Source of the DNA: Microbacterium sp. TNHR37B
GTDB lineage: Bacteria; Actinomycetota; Actinomycetes; Actinomycetales; Microbacteriaceae
Length of the DNA stretch: 64,000 bases
NCBI RefSeq assembly: GCF_001620065.1
Contig: NZ_LQGV01000001.1
Coordinates: forward strand, 496,001 to 560,000
Direction: 5' to 3'
In this document: positions 8,177 to 17,823 of the stretch, piece after piece
Numbering within the stretch: position 1 is the stretch's first letter
Layout: each line of letters starts with the position of its first letter
The notes under the pieces: model-generated
Seen by the model: the letters and a program-made list of their open reading frames with translations, nothing else
The model's database searches: none
What the model was told of the DNA's origin: nothing
Made by a program: the position numbers and the translations under genes

Positions 8177-9394
8177 TCATGAGGTGAGGGCGCGCACGAC
8201 AGCGTCGGCCAGTAGCCGACCACGCAGGGTCAGCACGATGCGACCGCGCACCGCCGCCGCCCCGTCGACCAGGCCGTCGGCGATGAGCCCGGCGACGGCG
8301 GGACGCGACGGTGCCGCGAGCTCGTCGATCGGGAAGCCCTCGGCGATGCGGGTGCGCAGGAGCACGCTCTCCAGCTCGCGAGACTCCTCGTCCGGGCGCT
8401 CCCGCCCTGCGGCCGGCGACTGTCCCGCGGCGAGCCGCTGCGCGTAGGCGGCGGGGTGCTTGACGTTCCACCAGCGCAGGCCCGCGATGTGGCTGTGCGC
8501 ACCGGGTCCGTAGCCCCACCAGTCGTCCCCTCGCCAGTACGCGAGATTGTGCCGCGACCGATCGTCCGGCCGACGTGCCCAGTTCGACACCTCGTACCAG
8601 GTGTACCCCGCCCCGGCCAGTGCCGTGTCGGCCGCCTCGTACATCGCCGCCTGCAGATCGTCATCGGGCTCCGCGACCTCGCCTCGGCGGATCTGCCGCG
8701 CGAGTTTGGTTCCCTCTTCGATGATGAGCGCATAGGCCGAGACATGATCGGGCGACAGCGCGATCGCGGTGTCCAGAGACTGCTGCCAGTCGGCTTCGCT
8801 CTCCCCCGGCGCTCCGTAGATGAGATCGAGGCTCACGGCGAGTCCCGCCTCCCGGGCCGCGTGGACAGCAGCGGCGACGTTCGCGGGATCGTGGGTGCGA
8901 TCGAGCGCGGCGAGGACGTGCGCAACGGCGGACTGCATGCCGATCGAGACCCGCGTGACGCCCGCCTCGGCGAGCCGGTCCGCCACCGCCTGATCAAGGG
9001 TGTCGGGGTTCGCCTCCACCGTGATCTCAGCCTGGGGGGTGAGGCCGAAGGACGATCGGACTCCGTCGAGCATCCGGGCGAGGTCACCGGGGGGAAGGAG
9101 GGTAGGGGTGCCGCCCCCGAAGAAGACCGTGGAAGCGGGGCGGAGTGCCCCGCGCGCCGACAGCACGCCGACGGACAGGTCGATCTCGCGTCTCACCTCG
9201 TCGGCGTAGGTGTCCTGACGCGCGCCGCGCAGCTCGGTGGCCGTGTAGGTGTTGAAGTCGCAGTACCCGCACCGGACCCGGCAGAAAGGGACGTGCAGGT
9301 AGACGCTGAAGGGTGTGCCGGGATCGGCCGCCAGATCATCGGGCAGAGCGCCGTCGGAGGGAGCGGGGTCGCCGAGGGGAAGTGCGGATCCCAT
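8177..9394 (-). CDS. hemW: Radical SAM protein HemW (CPO-III-like)
   Basis: HemW is a radical-SAM protein related to coproporphyrinogen III oxidase HemN and is thought to be a haem chaperone. The 405-residue protein has the iron-sulfur motif C-x3-C-x2-C at C38, C42 and C45 (CRVRCGYC). It also carries the HemW signature HNLAYW that separates it from HemN. The ATG at 9394 overlaps the DUF1990 stop by one base (TGATG). A much longer frame upstream is DUF1990 read out of frame. It is often misannotated as oxygen-independent coproporphyrinogen oxidase. Confidence 0.95.
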   Translation of the reverse strand: MGSALPLGDPAPSDGALPDDLAADPGTPFSVYLHVPFCRVRCGYCDFNTYTATELRGARQDTYADEVRREIDLSVGVLSARGALRPASTVFFGGGTPTLLPPGDLARMLDGVRSSFGLTPQAEITVEANPDTLDQAVADRLAEAGVTRVSIGMQSAVAHVLAALDRTHDPANVAAAVHAAREAGLAVSLDLIYGAPGESEADWQQSLDTAIALSPDHVSAYALIIEEGTKLARQIRRGEVAEPDDDLQAAMYEAADTALAGAGYTWYEVSNWARRPDDRSRHNLAYWRGDDWWGYGPGAHSHIAGLRWWNVKHPAAYAQRLAAGQSPAAGRERPDEESRELESVLLRTRIAEGFPIDELAAPSRPAVAGLIADGLVDGAAAVRGRIVLTLRGRLLADAVVRALTS

Positions 9395-10044
9395 CAGCTC
9401 GGTGAGGCGAACAACGGCGAGACCGCGCGCAGGTATCCCTGGAACAGTTCTCGGCGTCGGCGACGCACGAGCGGTGGGAGGAGCCGGTAGACCGCGGCGA
9501 CGGGGCGGTCGAAGGCGCGCACCGTGAACCACACCTCGTCGTTGTCGCGCCAGTCGACGGCGAACGACTCCTCGCCGCTGACGACGGAGCCGTCGACCGT
9601 TCCGAGGGCGTATCCCACGCGCCGCGGTTCCTCGGTGACGGAGATCACCCGCAACTGCGCGTCGGCCCGAAGGCCTTTGACCCGGCCGTGCACGCGGATC
9701 GTCGTGCCGGCGCCGACGTAGGGCGTGCCGTCCGCGTCGAAGCGCTGGTCCGCCTCCAGCCGGCTCGGGGCCACCGGGGCCCCTTCGGCATCGAAACTGA
9801 CTCCCGAATACATGGGTCCCGATGCGGGGCGGACGTCGCTGACCCGCAAGCCGGCTCCGCGCAACGGTGCCCAGGACAGCAGGGTGTCCGCCGACGTCGT
9901 GAACCGCGCTTCGCCGCTGCCGATGCGCCAGCTCGCTTCGGCGGGGATGCTCTTCTCGGGCGGATAGCCCATCAGGTCGGCGGCCTGGGTGGCCCCGACA
10001 GCGGCGTAGTCCACCGTGCCTTCCTGGAAGCTCCCGCGACGCAT
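9394..10044 (-). CDS. DUF1990 family protein
   Basis: A 216-residue soluble protein of the DUF1990 family, whose biochemical function is not established. No signal peptide or membrane segment is evident. Typical features are the N-terminal YAAVGATQAADLMGYPP stretch and a central beta-rich region ending with a serine/arginine-rich tail. Its stop overlaps the hemW start by one base, so the two are co-transcribed. A TAGGGT box six bases before the ATG suggests a leaderless promoter of its own. Confidence 0.85.
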   Translation of the reverse strand: MRRGSFQEGTVDYAAVGATQAADLMGYPPEKSIPAEASWRIGSGEARFTTSADTLLSWAPLRGAGLRVSDVRPASGPMYSGVSFDAEGAPVAPSRLEADQRFDADGTPYVGAGTTIRVHGRVKGLRADAQLRVISVTEEPRRVGYALGTVDGSVVSGEESFAVDWRDNDEVWFTVRAFDRPVAAVYRLLPPLVRRRRRELFQGYLRAVSPLFASPS

Positions 10045-10050
10045 TCGACC

Positions 10051-10056
10051 ACCCTA
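10051..10056 (-). promoter_or_regulatory. Leaderless-type -10 box for the DUF1990 gene
   Basis: TAGGGT sits six bases before the ATG at 10044, in the 29-base gap after lepA, and would start transcription at the start codon. Confidence 0.5.
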
Positions 10057-10073
10057 TCCTCGCTGTGTATCGC

Positions 10074-11924
10074 CTACTTCTTGTCCTTGCCTTCGACGTC
10101 ACCGGACAGGGCGGCGATGAACGCCTCCTGCGGAACCTCGACCCGGCCGACCATCTTCATGCGCTTCTTGCCCTCCTTCTGCTTCTCGAGGAGCTTGCGC
10201 TTGCGGGTGATGTCACCGCCGTAGCACTTGGCCAGCACGTCCTTGCGGATGGCGCGGATGTTCTCACGCGCGATGATCCGTGCGCCGATCGCGGCTTGGA
10301 TGGGCACTTCGAACTGTTGCCGGGGAATCAGCTTGCGCAGCCGCTCGGTCATCATCGTGCCGTAGGAGTACGCCTTCTCGCGGTGGACGATCGAGCTGAA
10401 GGCATCGACCTTCTCGCCCTGCAGCAGGATGTCGACCTTGACGAGGTCCGCGGTCTGCGAGCCTGCCGGCTCGTAGTCCAAGCTCGCGTATCCCTGCGTC
10501 CGCGACTTGAGCTGATCGAAGAAATCGAAGACGATCTCGCCGAGAGGCATGTTGTAGCGGAGCTCGACGCGGTCTTCGCTGAGGTAATCCATGCCCAGGA
10601 GAGTGCCGCGTCGCGACTGGCAGAGCTCCATCACGGTGCCGACGTAGTCCTTCGGAAGGAGGATGCCGACCTTCACGACCGGTTCGGACACCGAGGCCAC
10701 GCGCCCGTCGGGGTACTCGCTGGGGTTGGTGACCGTCACCGTCTCCCCCGTGTCGGTGGTGACCTCGTACGTCACCGACGGAGCTGTCGTGATGAGGTCC
10801 AGGCCGAACTCGCGCGACAGGCGCTCGGTGATGATCTCGAGGTGCAGGAGGCCCAGGAAACCGCACCGGAAACCGAATCCGAGCGCCACGGAGGTCTCCG
10901 GCTCGTACTGCAGCGACGCATCGGAGAGCTTCAGCTTGTCGAGGGCCTCGCGAAGGTCGGCGTAGTCGCTGCCATCGATCGGATAGATGCCCGAGAACAC
11001 CATGGGCTTCGGGTCGGTGTAGCCGGAGAGTGGCACCGTCGCGGGCTTGCGATGGTTGGTGACGGTGTCGCCGACCTTGGACTGACGCACATCCTTCACG
11101 CCGGTGATGAGGTAGCCGACCTCTCCGATCCCGAGCCCCTTGGTCGGTACGGGCTCCGGGCTGGAGACACCGATCTCGAGCAGCTCGTGGGTGGCCTTGC
11201 TCGACATCATCTGGATGCGCTCGCGCGGCTCGAGCTTCCCGTCGACCATCCGGACGTAGGTCACGACCCCGCGGTACGAGTCGTAGACGGAGTCGAAGAT
11301 CATTGCTCGCGCCGGGGCGGTGGGATCTCCCGTGGGAGCCGGAATGCGCTCGACGATCCGGTCGAGGAGCTCCTCCACGCCGTGCCCGGTCTTGCCACTC
11401 ACCCGGAGAACATCGTCGGGGTCGCCACCGATGAGCCCGGCGAGCTCGGCCGCGAACTTCTCGGGGTCGGCGGCGGGGAGGTCGATCTTGTTGAGCACCG
11501 GGATGATGTGGAGGTCGTTCTCCAACGCCAGATAGAGGTTGGCGAGGGTCTGCGCCTCGATGCCCTGCGCCGCATCGACGAGCAGGATCGCTCCTTCGCA
11601 GGCCGCGAGACTGCGCGAGACCTCGTAGGTGAAGTCGACGTGTCCGGGCGTGTCGATCATGTTGAGCGCGAAGGTGGCATCTCCCGAGGCCCACGGCATG
11701 CGTACGGCCTGGGACTTGATGGTGATCCCTCGCTCGCGCTCGATGTCCATCCGATCGAGGTACTGCGCCCGCATGTCGCGGTCGGAGACGACGCCGGTGA
11801 TCTGCAGCATGCGGTCGGCAAGCGTCGACTTCCCGTGATCGATGTGGGCGATGATGCAGAAGTTGCGGATCAGCTCTGGAGGGGTCGCAGACGGCTCGAG
11901 AGGCTTCAGGGCGCGCGGTGACAT
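10074..11924 (-). CDS. lepA: Elongation factor 4 (LepA)
   Basis: LepA is a translational GTPase that acts on ribosomes during initiation or stalled elongation. The 616-residue protein has the G1 loop AHIDHGKS at residues 26-33, DTPGHVDF (G3) and NKIDLP (G4), followed by the EF-G-like domains and the LepA-specific C-terminal domain. Length is normal. The start lacks a ribosome-binding site; a TAGACT box nine bases upstream (11934-11939) fits a nearly leaderless transcript. The next gene, on the plus strand, is divergent. Confidence 0.97.
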   Translation of the reverse strand: MSPRALKPLEPSATPPELIRNFCIIAHIDHGKSTLADRMLQITGVVSDRDMRAQYLDRMDIERERGITIKSQAVRMPWASGDATFALNMIDTPGHVDFTYEVSRSLAACEGAILLVDAAQGIEAQTLANLYLALENDLHIIPVLNKIDLPAADPEKFAAELAGLIGGDPDDVLRVSGKTGHGVEELLDRIVERIPAPTGDPTAPARAMIFDSVYDSYRGVVTYVRMVDGKLEPRERIQMMSSKATHELLEIGVSSPEPVPTKGLGIGEVGYLITGVKDVRQSKVGDTVTNHRKPATVPLSGYTDPKPMVFSGIYPIDGSDYADLREALDKLKLSDASLQYEPETSVALGFGFRCGFLGLLHLEIITERLSREFGLDLITTAPSVTYEVTTDTGETVTVTNPSEYPDGRVASVSEPVVKVGILLPKDYVGTVMELCQSRRGTLLGMDYLSEDRVELRYNMPLGEIVFDFFDQLKSRTQGYASLDYEPAGSQTADLVKVDILLQGEKVDAFSSIVHREKAYSYGTMMTERLRKLIPRQQFEVPIQAAIGARIIARENIRAIRKDVLAKCYGGDITRKRKLLEKQKEGKKRMKMVGRVEVPQEAFIAALSGDVEGKDKK

Positions 11925-12147
11925 GTCCCGAGCAGTCTACCGGCGAACCGCACCGCCGACCGCGGGCACGACGTCGGTGCGCCGGACCCTACCCGAGCAC
12001 CATCGGGACACGCCAGCAAACGGGTACATGAGAAAGAGTTAACCGATTTGACACTTGTCGCGGGCTGCGAACCCCAACAATGCTCAGTTTGGCGGCCGAT
12101 GGCTGCGCGATCCTCCTCCCGCGCGCGGACCGCCTCCAGGAGACGTC

Positions 12148-15100
12148 GTGACGCACGCAGCACTCAGCCCGCACGCCCATCGTCCCGCTCGCCGAGGGGT
12201 CGCCGTCGTGATGACGGCAGCCTTGTCGCTGGCTGGGCTCGCCCTCGCCCCCACCGCCGCCCAGGCGGCTGTCGGGCCTGATGCCCCGGTGGTGATCTCC
12301 GAGGTCTACGGGGGTGGCGGCAACAACGGAGCCGCTTTCAACCGGGACTTCGTGGAACTGGTCAACACGTCAGCCGACGCGGTCGACCTCGACGGGTGGA
12401 GCATCCAGTACGCGTCCGCGACCGGGTCGTCATGGCAGGTGACGCCCCTCGCCGGTGTGAACGTCCCCGCGGGGCAGAACCTGCTCGTCGGCCAGGCGTT
12501 CGGGGAGAACCGGTCGCTGCCGTCGTTCGAGGCGGACGTCGAGGGCTCGATCCCGATGAGCGGGAGCCAGGGCAAGGTCGCGCTGGTCTCCTCCACCACC
12601 GCGCTGTCCGGCGCGACCGGCATCGCCGCGCGTGACGACGTGATCGACCTCGTGGGCTGGGGCGGTGCGACTCACTTCGCAGGATCGGCGCCGGCTCCTG
12701 CCACGACGAACGCGACGAGCATCGCGCGGATCGATGGCGCCGCCAACACCGCCGACAACGCGGCTGACTTCCGGACCGGGGCTCCGACGCCGGAGGGCCT
12801 GGACTCCGACGGTCCCTCGCCATCGCCCAGCCCGACAGCGACTCCCTCGCCGACCCCCACGGAGACCCCGAGTGAGCCGGAGCCGGTGCCGACGTTGAGC
12901 ATCGCCGAGATCCAGGGCGAGGGTGACACCTCCCCCGTCGCCGGCACCACCGTGACGACGACGGGCGTCGTGACGGCGCACTATCCGACCGGGGGCTACG
13001 ACGGCTATGTCGTGCAGACGCCGGGGACCGGGGGCGAGCTCGACCTCACCACGCACACGGCCTCCGATGCGGTCTTCGTCTACGCCCCCGGTGCCACCGG
13101 CGAGGTGGCACTCGGTGACACGGTGGAAATCACCGGCGTCGTGTCGGAGTGGAACGGGCTGACCGAGATCACGGTCGCCCCCGGCGACGCGCGCGTGGTC
13201 GCCGATGCCGAAGCGCCCGTCCCCGCGTCGGTCACGTGGCCCACGAGCGCGGCGCAGCGTGAGGCCCTCGAGTCCATGCTGATCGCACCGACCGGAGACT
13301 TCACGGTCAGCAACACCTACGCGACCAACCAATACGGCGAAGTGGGCCTCGCCTCCGGGACCACTCCCCTGCGTCAGCCCACCGACGTCGCCCGCCCCGG
13401 CAGCGACGAGGCGGCAGCGGTCGCCGAGGACAATGCGGCGCGCGGCGTCGTCCTCGACGATGGCACGAGCATCAACTACCTCTCCTCGGCGAACTCGTCA
13501 CTGACCCCGGCGTACGTCTCCCTCGCCGAGCCGATCGTCGTCGGGGCATCGGTCACCTTCACGGAGCCGGTGATCGTCGATTACCGCAACAACACGTGGA
13601 AGCTCAATCCCACCGAGCCTCTGGCCGGCGACGGGTCCGGCTCCGACGGCGTCGTGTTCGAGGATCCCCGCACGTCGGCACCTGCCGCGGTGGGCGGCGA
13701 CGTCACCGTCGCGTCGTTCAACGTCCTCAACTACTTCACGACGCTCGGTACGGAGAACGCGTCGTGCGTGCCCTACCGCGATCGCTTCGGCGACGGTGTC
13801 ACGGTGCGCGAGGGATGCGCCCAGCGCGGGGCGTGGGACGCCGACGACCTGCAGCGCCAGCAGGACAAGATCGTCACCGCGATCAACGCGCTCGACGCCG
13901 ACGTGGTCGGTCTCATGGAGATCGAGAACTCGGCGGCCCTGGGCGAAGAGACCGACGAGGCCACCGCGACGCTCGTCACTGCGCTCAACGCGGCCGCGGG
14001 CGAGGAGCGGTGGGCATTCGTCCCGTCCTCGAGCGAGCTTCCTCCGGCCAGCGAGCAGGACGTCATCACCAACGCGATCATCTACCAGCGTGCCGCGGTG
14101 GCGCCGGTGGGCGCCTCCCGTGCCCTCGGGGATCAGAGTGGCGCGGGCCAGGCCTTCGTCAACGCCCGTGAGCCCATCGGCCAGGTGTTCGAGCCGGTCG
14201 ATGGCGGGGCGCCGCTCCTGTTCGTCGTGAACCACTTCAAGTCGAAGAGCTCGGTGGGCCCCTGGCCCGGCGACGTCGACGCCGGCGACGGTCAGGGCGA
14301 GTCGAACGAGTCCCGGGTCCGCCAGGCCACGGCGCTGCGCGACTGGGTCGGCGAGATCCAGGGAGACGTCTCGGCTGTTGCGCTGGTCGGCGACTTCAAC
14401 TCGTACGGCAAGGAAGACCCGCTGCAGGTGCTGTACGACGCCGGTTACACCGACGCCGCCACGCACTTCGACGTCGACTCCTCGTCCTACGTCTTCTCCG
14501 GCCTGTCCGGGTCGCTGGATCACGTGCTGCTCAACGAGGCGGCGCTGGGGCGCGCGTCGGGTGCCGATGTGTGGAACATCAACTCGGGAGAGTCCGTCGC
14601 GCTCGAGTACAGCCGCTTCCGCAGCCACGGGACGGAGTTCTACGCGGACGACGTGTACCGCTCCAGCGACCACGACCCGGTGATCGTAGGCCTGTCCGCC
14701 GAGCAGTCGGACACGGAGCTGACGCTCCTCGGCATCAACGACTTCCACGGCCGGATCGACAACAACACGGTCGCCTTCGCCGGAACGGTGGAGGAGCTGC
14801 GGGCACAGGCGAACGGGCCCACGCTGTTCCTGTCCGCCGGTGACAACATCGGGGCCTCGCTCTTCGCCTCCTCGGTGGCTCAGGACCGTCCCACCATCGA
14901 TGTGCTGAACGCGCTCGGCCTCCAGGCCTCGGCCGTCGGAAACCATGAGTTCGACCGCGGCTGGGACGACCTGGCCGGGCGGGTGACCGACGCCTCCGAG
15001 TATCCGCAGCTGGGAGCCAACGTGTATCTGGCCGGCACGGACACCCCGGCGCTTCCGGAGTACGCCCTGCTCGATGCCGGGGGCCTGACGGTCGGGGTCA

Positions 15101-16914
15101 TCGGTGCCGTCACCGAGGAGACACCTACCCTCGTCTCCCCCGCCGGGATCGAGGCGCTGGAGTTCGGAGACCCGATCGAAGCGGTCAACCGGGTCGCTGC
15201 CCAACTCTCCGACGGCGACACCGCCAATGGGGAGGCCGACGTGATCGTCGCGCTGTACCACGAGGGCGCCGGGGCGGGAACGCCCGACGGGTCCACCCTC
15301 GATGAGGAGCGCGCGGCGGGCGGGCCGTTCGCCGCTCTCGTCTCGGATACCTCCCCCGAGGTCGACGCCATCTTCACGGGCCACACGCACAAGGAGTACG
15401 CGTGGTCGGCGCCCATCCCCGGCACCGACCGCACGCGTCCCGTCGTCCAGACGGGCTCCTACGGAACGAACATCGGTCAGATCGTCCTGACGGTGGACGG
15501 GGAGAGCGGCAACGTCGCTGCGCACACCGAGCAGCTCGTGAAGCGCACCACCACTGCGGCGGCAGACCTCATCGCCACCTACCCGCGCGTCGCGGAGGTC
15601 GACGCGATCGTGAAGGACGCGCTCGCGGCGGCCGCCGAGATCGGGAACACGGCCGTCGGAGAGGTGTCCGGCGACATCACCACTGCGTTCGCGGGGGGAT
15701 CGTTCGTCGACGGCGTGTGGACCGGCGGAACGCGCGACGACCGGGCGTCGGAGTCGGCGCTCGGCAACACGGTGGCCAACATGCTCCGCGACTCGCTGTC
15801 GACACTGCCGCAGGGCGCGCAGATCGGCGTCACGAACCCCGGCGGCCTCCGCGCAGACCTGTGGGACACGCAGGCGGAGTTCGGGGCGACGGCGATCCCG
15901 GGAATGGCGGACGGGACGGTCTCCTTCTCGCAGGCGAACGCGGTGCTGCCCTTCAACAACACGCTCGCGCTGGTGAGCCTGACGGGTGAGCAGTTCACGA
16001 CGCTGCTCGAACAGCAGTGGCAGCGGGCGGCCGACGGTTCTGTCCCCCAGCGGCCGTACCTGCAGCTGGGGCTCTCCGACAACGTCGCCTACACCTATGA
16101 CGCGGACCGTCCGGAGGGCGACCGCATCACGTCGGTGACAATTGACGGCGAGCCGCTCGATCCGCAGGCCGAGTACCGCATCGGCACCTTCTCCTTCCTG
16201 GCGACCGGTGGAGACAACTTCCGCATCTTCACCGAGGGAATGAACTACGTCGACACCGGTCTCCTCGACTACGAGGCGTGGATGGACTACATCGCGGACA
16301 ACTCGCCGCTTGCGCCGGACTATGCCAAGCACGCGGTGGAGGTGACCGGGGTGCCGGAGACGGTGACAGCCGGTGAGGAGATCTCTTTGGAGGTCAGCGG
16401 GCTGAACATGACCAGCCGTGGTGCCCCGGAGAACACCTCTCTGAGTGTCGCTCTCGGTGACGCCGCCCTCGGCGAGAGTGCCGTGGCGGGCGGCAGCGCG
16501 ACCGTCTCGGTCACGGTGCCGGCGGGACAGGCGGCGGGGCAGGCGGTGCTCACCCTGACCGTGTCGCCATCGGGCACCGTGGTGCGCGTCCCGATCACGA
16601 TCGAGGCCGGAGTGACAGCGCAGGAGACGTCGACGACGCTCGTTCCCGTTCTGCCGCTCCACATCAACCGGTTCCTGCCGACGACGCTCGTCGCCCTGGT
16701 CGGCCAGGCGGAGGGGACGCCGGAGGGCACCGTCGAGTTCCGCGAGGGGACGACGGTCGTCGGAACCGCGACCGTGCGACGGGGAGTGGCCACCTTCACT
16801 CTCGGGAAGCTCAGTCGCGGCACGCACACCTTCACGGCGGTGTATGTACCGAAGGACCCGAGCGTGTCGGCCGGGTCGACCAGCAACGCCGCGAAGGTCG
16901 TCGTCCTCTTCTGA
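12148..16914 (+). CDS. Secreted ExeM/NucH-like nuclease fused to 5'-nucleotidase
   Basis: A 1588-residue secreted protein combining two phosphate-releasing activities. From the GTG at 12148 (AGGAGA five bases upstream) it has a signal peptide ending near APTAAQA and a lamin-tail domain from about residue 47. A Pro/Ser/Thr linker (225-245) and an OB-fold segment from about 248 follow. The endonuclease/exonuclease/phosphatase domain runs from about 519 to 845, with VASFNVLNYF, GDFNSYG and SSDHDPV. A 5'-nucleotidase metallophosphatase begins near 859, with GINDFHG, GNHEFDRG and TGHTH, and its C-terminal domain carries TNPGG and ATGGDNF. Ig-like repeats fill the last 190 residues. No sortase motif is visible. 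It probably degrades extracellular DNA and dephosphorylates the nucleotides. Confidence 0.9.
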   Translation: MTHAALSPHAHRPARRGVAVVMTAALSLAGLALAPTAAQAAVGPDAPVVISEVYGGGGNNGAAFNRDFVELVNTSADAVDLDGWSIQYASATGSSWQVTPLAGVNVPAGQNLLVGQAFGENRSLPSFEADVEGSIPMSGSQGKVALVSSTTALSGATGIAARDDVIDLVGWGGATHFAGSAPAPATTNATSIARIDGAANTADNAADFRTGAPTPEGLDSDGPSPSPSPTATPSPTPTETPSEPEPVPTLSIAEIQGEGDTSPVAGTTVTTTGVVTAHYPTGGYDGYVVQTPGTGGELDLTTHTASDAVFVYAPGATGEVALGDTVEITGVVSEWNGLTEITVAPGDARVVADAEAPVPASVTWPTSAAQREALESMLIAPTGDFTVSNTYATNQYGEVGLASGTTPLRQPTDVARPGSDEAAAVAEDNAARGVVLDDGTSINYLSSANSSLTPAYVSLAEPIVVGASVTFTEPVIVDYRNNTWKLNPTEPLAGDGSGSDGVVFEDPRTSAPAAVGGDVTVASFNVLNYFTTLGTENASCVPYRDRFGDGVTVREGCAQRGAWDADDLQRQQDKIVTAINALDADVVGLMEIENSAALGEETDEATATLVTALNAAAGEERWAFVPSSSELPPASEQDVITNAIIYQRAAVAPVGASRALGDQSGAGQAFVNAREPIGQVFEPVDGGAPLLFVVNHFKSKSSVGPWPGDVDAGDGQGESNESRVRQATALRDWVGEIQGDVSAVALVGDFNSYGKEDPLQVLYDAGYTDAATHFDVDSSSYVFSGLSGSLDHVLLNEAALGRASGADVWNINSGESVALEYSRFRSHGTEFYADDVYRSSDHDPVIVGLSAEQSDTELTLLGINDFHGRIDNNTVAFAGTVEELRAQANGPTLFLSAGDNIGASLFASSVAQDRPTIDVLNALGLQASAVGNHEFDRGWDDLAGRVTDASEYPQLGANVYLAGTDTPALPEYALLDAGGLTVGVIGAVTEETPTLVSPAGIEALEFGDPIEAVNRVAAQLSDGDTANGEADVIVALYHEGAGAGTPDGSTLDEERAAGGPFAALVSDTSPEVDAIFTGHTHKEYAWSAPIPGTDRTRPVVQTGSYGTNIGQIVLTVDGESGNVAAHTEQLVKRTTTAAADLIATYPRVAEVDAIVKDALAAAAEIGNTAVGEVSGDITTAFAGGSFVDGVWTGGTRDDRASESALGNTVANMLRDSLSTLPQGAQIGVTNPGGLRADLWDTQAEFGATAIPGMADGTVSFSQANAVLPFNNTLALVSLTGEQFTTLLEQQWQRAADGSVPQRPYLQLGLSDNVAYTYDADRPEGDRITSVTIDGEPLDPQAEYRIGTFSFLATGGDNFRIFTEGMNYVDTGLLDYEAWMDYIADNSPLAPDYAKHAVEVTGVPETVTAGEEISLEVSGLNMTSRGAPENTSLSVALGDAALGESAVAGGSATVSVTVPAGQAAGQAVLTLTVSPSGTVVRVPITIEAGVTAQETSTTLVPVLPLHINRFLPTTLVALVGQAEGTPEGTVEFREGTTVVGTATVRRGVATFTLGKLSRGTHTFTAVYVPKDPSVSAGSTSNAAKVVVLF

Positions 16915-16928
16915 CGATCGATGGCGGG

Positions 16929-16963
16929 AGGGCGGAGCACGGTCACGGTCGGCGCTCCGCCCT
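16929..16963 (+). terminator. Hairpin terminator after the nuclease gene
   Basis: AGGGCGGAGC and GCTCCGCCCT form a perfect 10-bp stem with a 15-base loop, 12 bases after the stop codon. There is only a weak T-rich tail. Confidence 0.7.
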
Positions 16964-16980
16964 TCGTCGTTGGCGCGATC

Positions 16981-16986
16981 TAGGCT
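16981..16986 (+). promoter_or_regulatory. Leaderless-type -10 box for the alpha/beta hydrolase gene
   Basis: TAGGCT lies six bases before the ATG at 16993, just after the terminator hairpin. No ribosome-binding site is present. Confidence 0.6.
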
Positions 16987-16992
16987 GAACCC

Positions 16993-17823
16993 ATGGCCCC
17001 CCTGGCTGATGCGGCGTCTCCGGCTCCTCCCCCGGACGGGGGCAGGGGCGCGGTGCAGGTGGTCCTCGTGCACGGGATTCGCACGTCGGCGACCATGTGG
17101 CGGGCGCAGATCGCGCACCTGCGCCATCGCGGGGTCGCCGCGGTCGCGGTGGACCTTCCCGGACACGGCACACGGATGAACGAGCTGTTCACCCTCGAAG
17201 GAGCAATGCGGACGATCGGCGACGCGGTCAGCGATGCGGCGGATCGTGGCCCCGTCGTCCTCGTCGGGCATTCGATGGGGGGTCTCCTCTCCATTGCATT
17301 CATGGGCACGGAGCCGGCGCCGCCCGTCTCCGCGTTCATCGCCGCCTCGTGCACCGCGATACCGCGGGGGGTCGGATTGGCGACCTACCGTGCCCTCGCG
17401 CGCGGATTCGACCGCCTCCCGGGACGGGGCCAGCGCATCGCCGACTGGGTGCTCGATCGCACGCTCCCCGAGGAGACACGTCCCGACTTCGGCGCCGGCG
17501 GATACGCCTACGACGCACAGGACGTCGCGCTGAAGAGCCTGTCGGTGCTCGACCTGCTCGCAGCCCTGCGCCGCATCCACGTGCCCACGTGGTTCATCAA
17601 CGGACAGTACGACCAGTTGCGGGTGAGCGAGCGACTGTTCGTCTCGCTCGTGCCGGATGCCGAGCTGATCGTCGTCCCTCGCACCAGCCACCTGGTCACG
17701 GCGATGCGTCCCGGGGTCTTCAACGCCCTTCTCGACGTCGCGACGGCGACGGCGGCACGGTCGCCCTCAGCGAGCGGCGCGGTGTCGCACCCGGAGGGTC
17801 ATCAGGCCGCCGACAGCCGATAG
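16993..17823 (+). CDS. Alpha/beta hydrolase
   Basis: A 276-residue serine hydrolase with the alpha/beta fold. The oxyanion segment is VLVHGIRTSATMW, the nucleophile elbow GHSMGG places Ser94, and the acid and base are probably the Asp in NGQYDQL and the His in PRTSHL. No signal peptide is evident, so it is likely cytoplasmic; the substrate is unknown. Its last 57 bases overlap, antisense, the 3' end of the convergent MFS gene. It has its own leaderless-type promoter and is probably monocistronic. Confidence 0.85.
   Translation: MAPLADAASPAPPPDGGRGAVQVVLVHGIRTSATMWRAQIAHLRHRGVAAVAVDLPGHGTRMNELFTLEGAMRTIGDAVSDAADRGPVVLVGHSMGGLLSIAFMGTEPAPPVSAFIAASCTAIPRGVGLATYRALARGFDRLPGRGQRIADWVLDRTLPEETRPDFGAGGYAYDAQDVALKSLSVLDLLAALRRIHVPTWFINGQYDQLRVSERLFVSLVPDAELIVVPRTSHLVTAMRPGVFNALLDVATATAARSPSASGAVSHPEGHQAADSR

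Noticed and set aside
8177..10102. A 641-residue fusion of HemW with an N-terminal extension.
   Set aside because: The extension is the DUF1990 gene read in another frame. The HemW family match begins near the ATG at 9394.
12024..12054. An AT-rich patch with GTTAACC and TTGACAC considered as a Pho box and promoter for the secreted nuclease.
   Set aside because: The half-sites are not spaced by 11 bases as in actinobacterial PHO boxes, and no -10 box follows TTGACA at 16-18 bases. Phosphate control remains possible but the sequence does not show it.
13498..17691. A very long open frame on the minus strand across the secreted nuclease gene.
   Set aside because: It is a codon-bias shadow of the plus-strand gene, Arg/Gly/Asp-rich with no recognisable domain, while the plus frame has full catalytic motifs.
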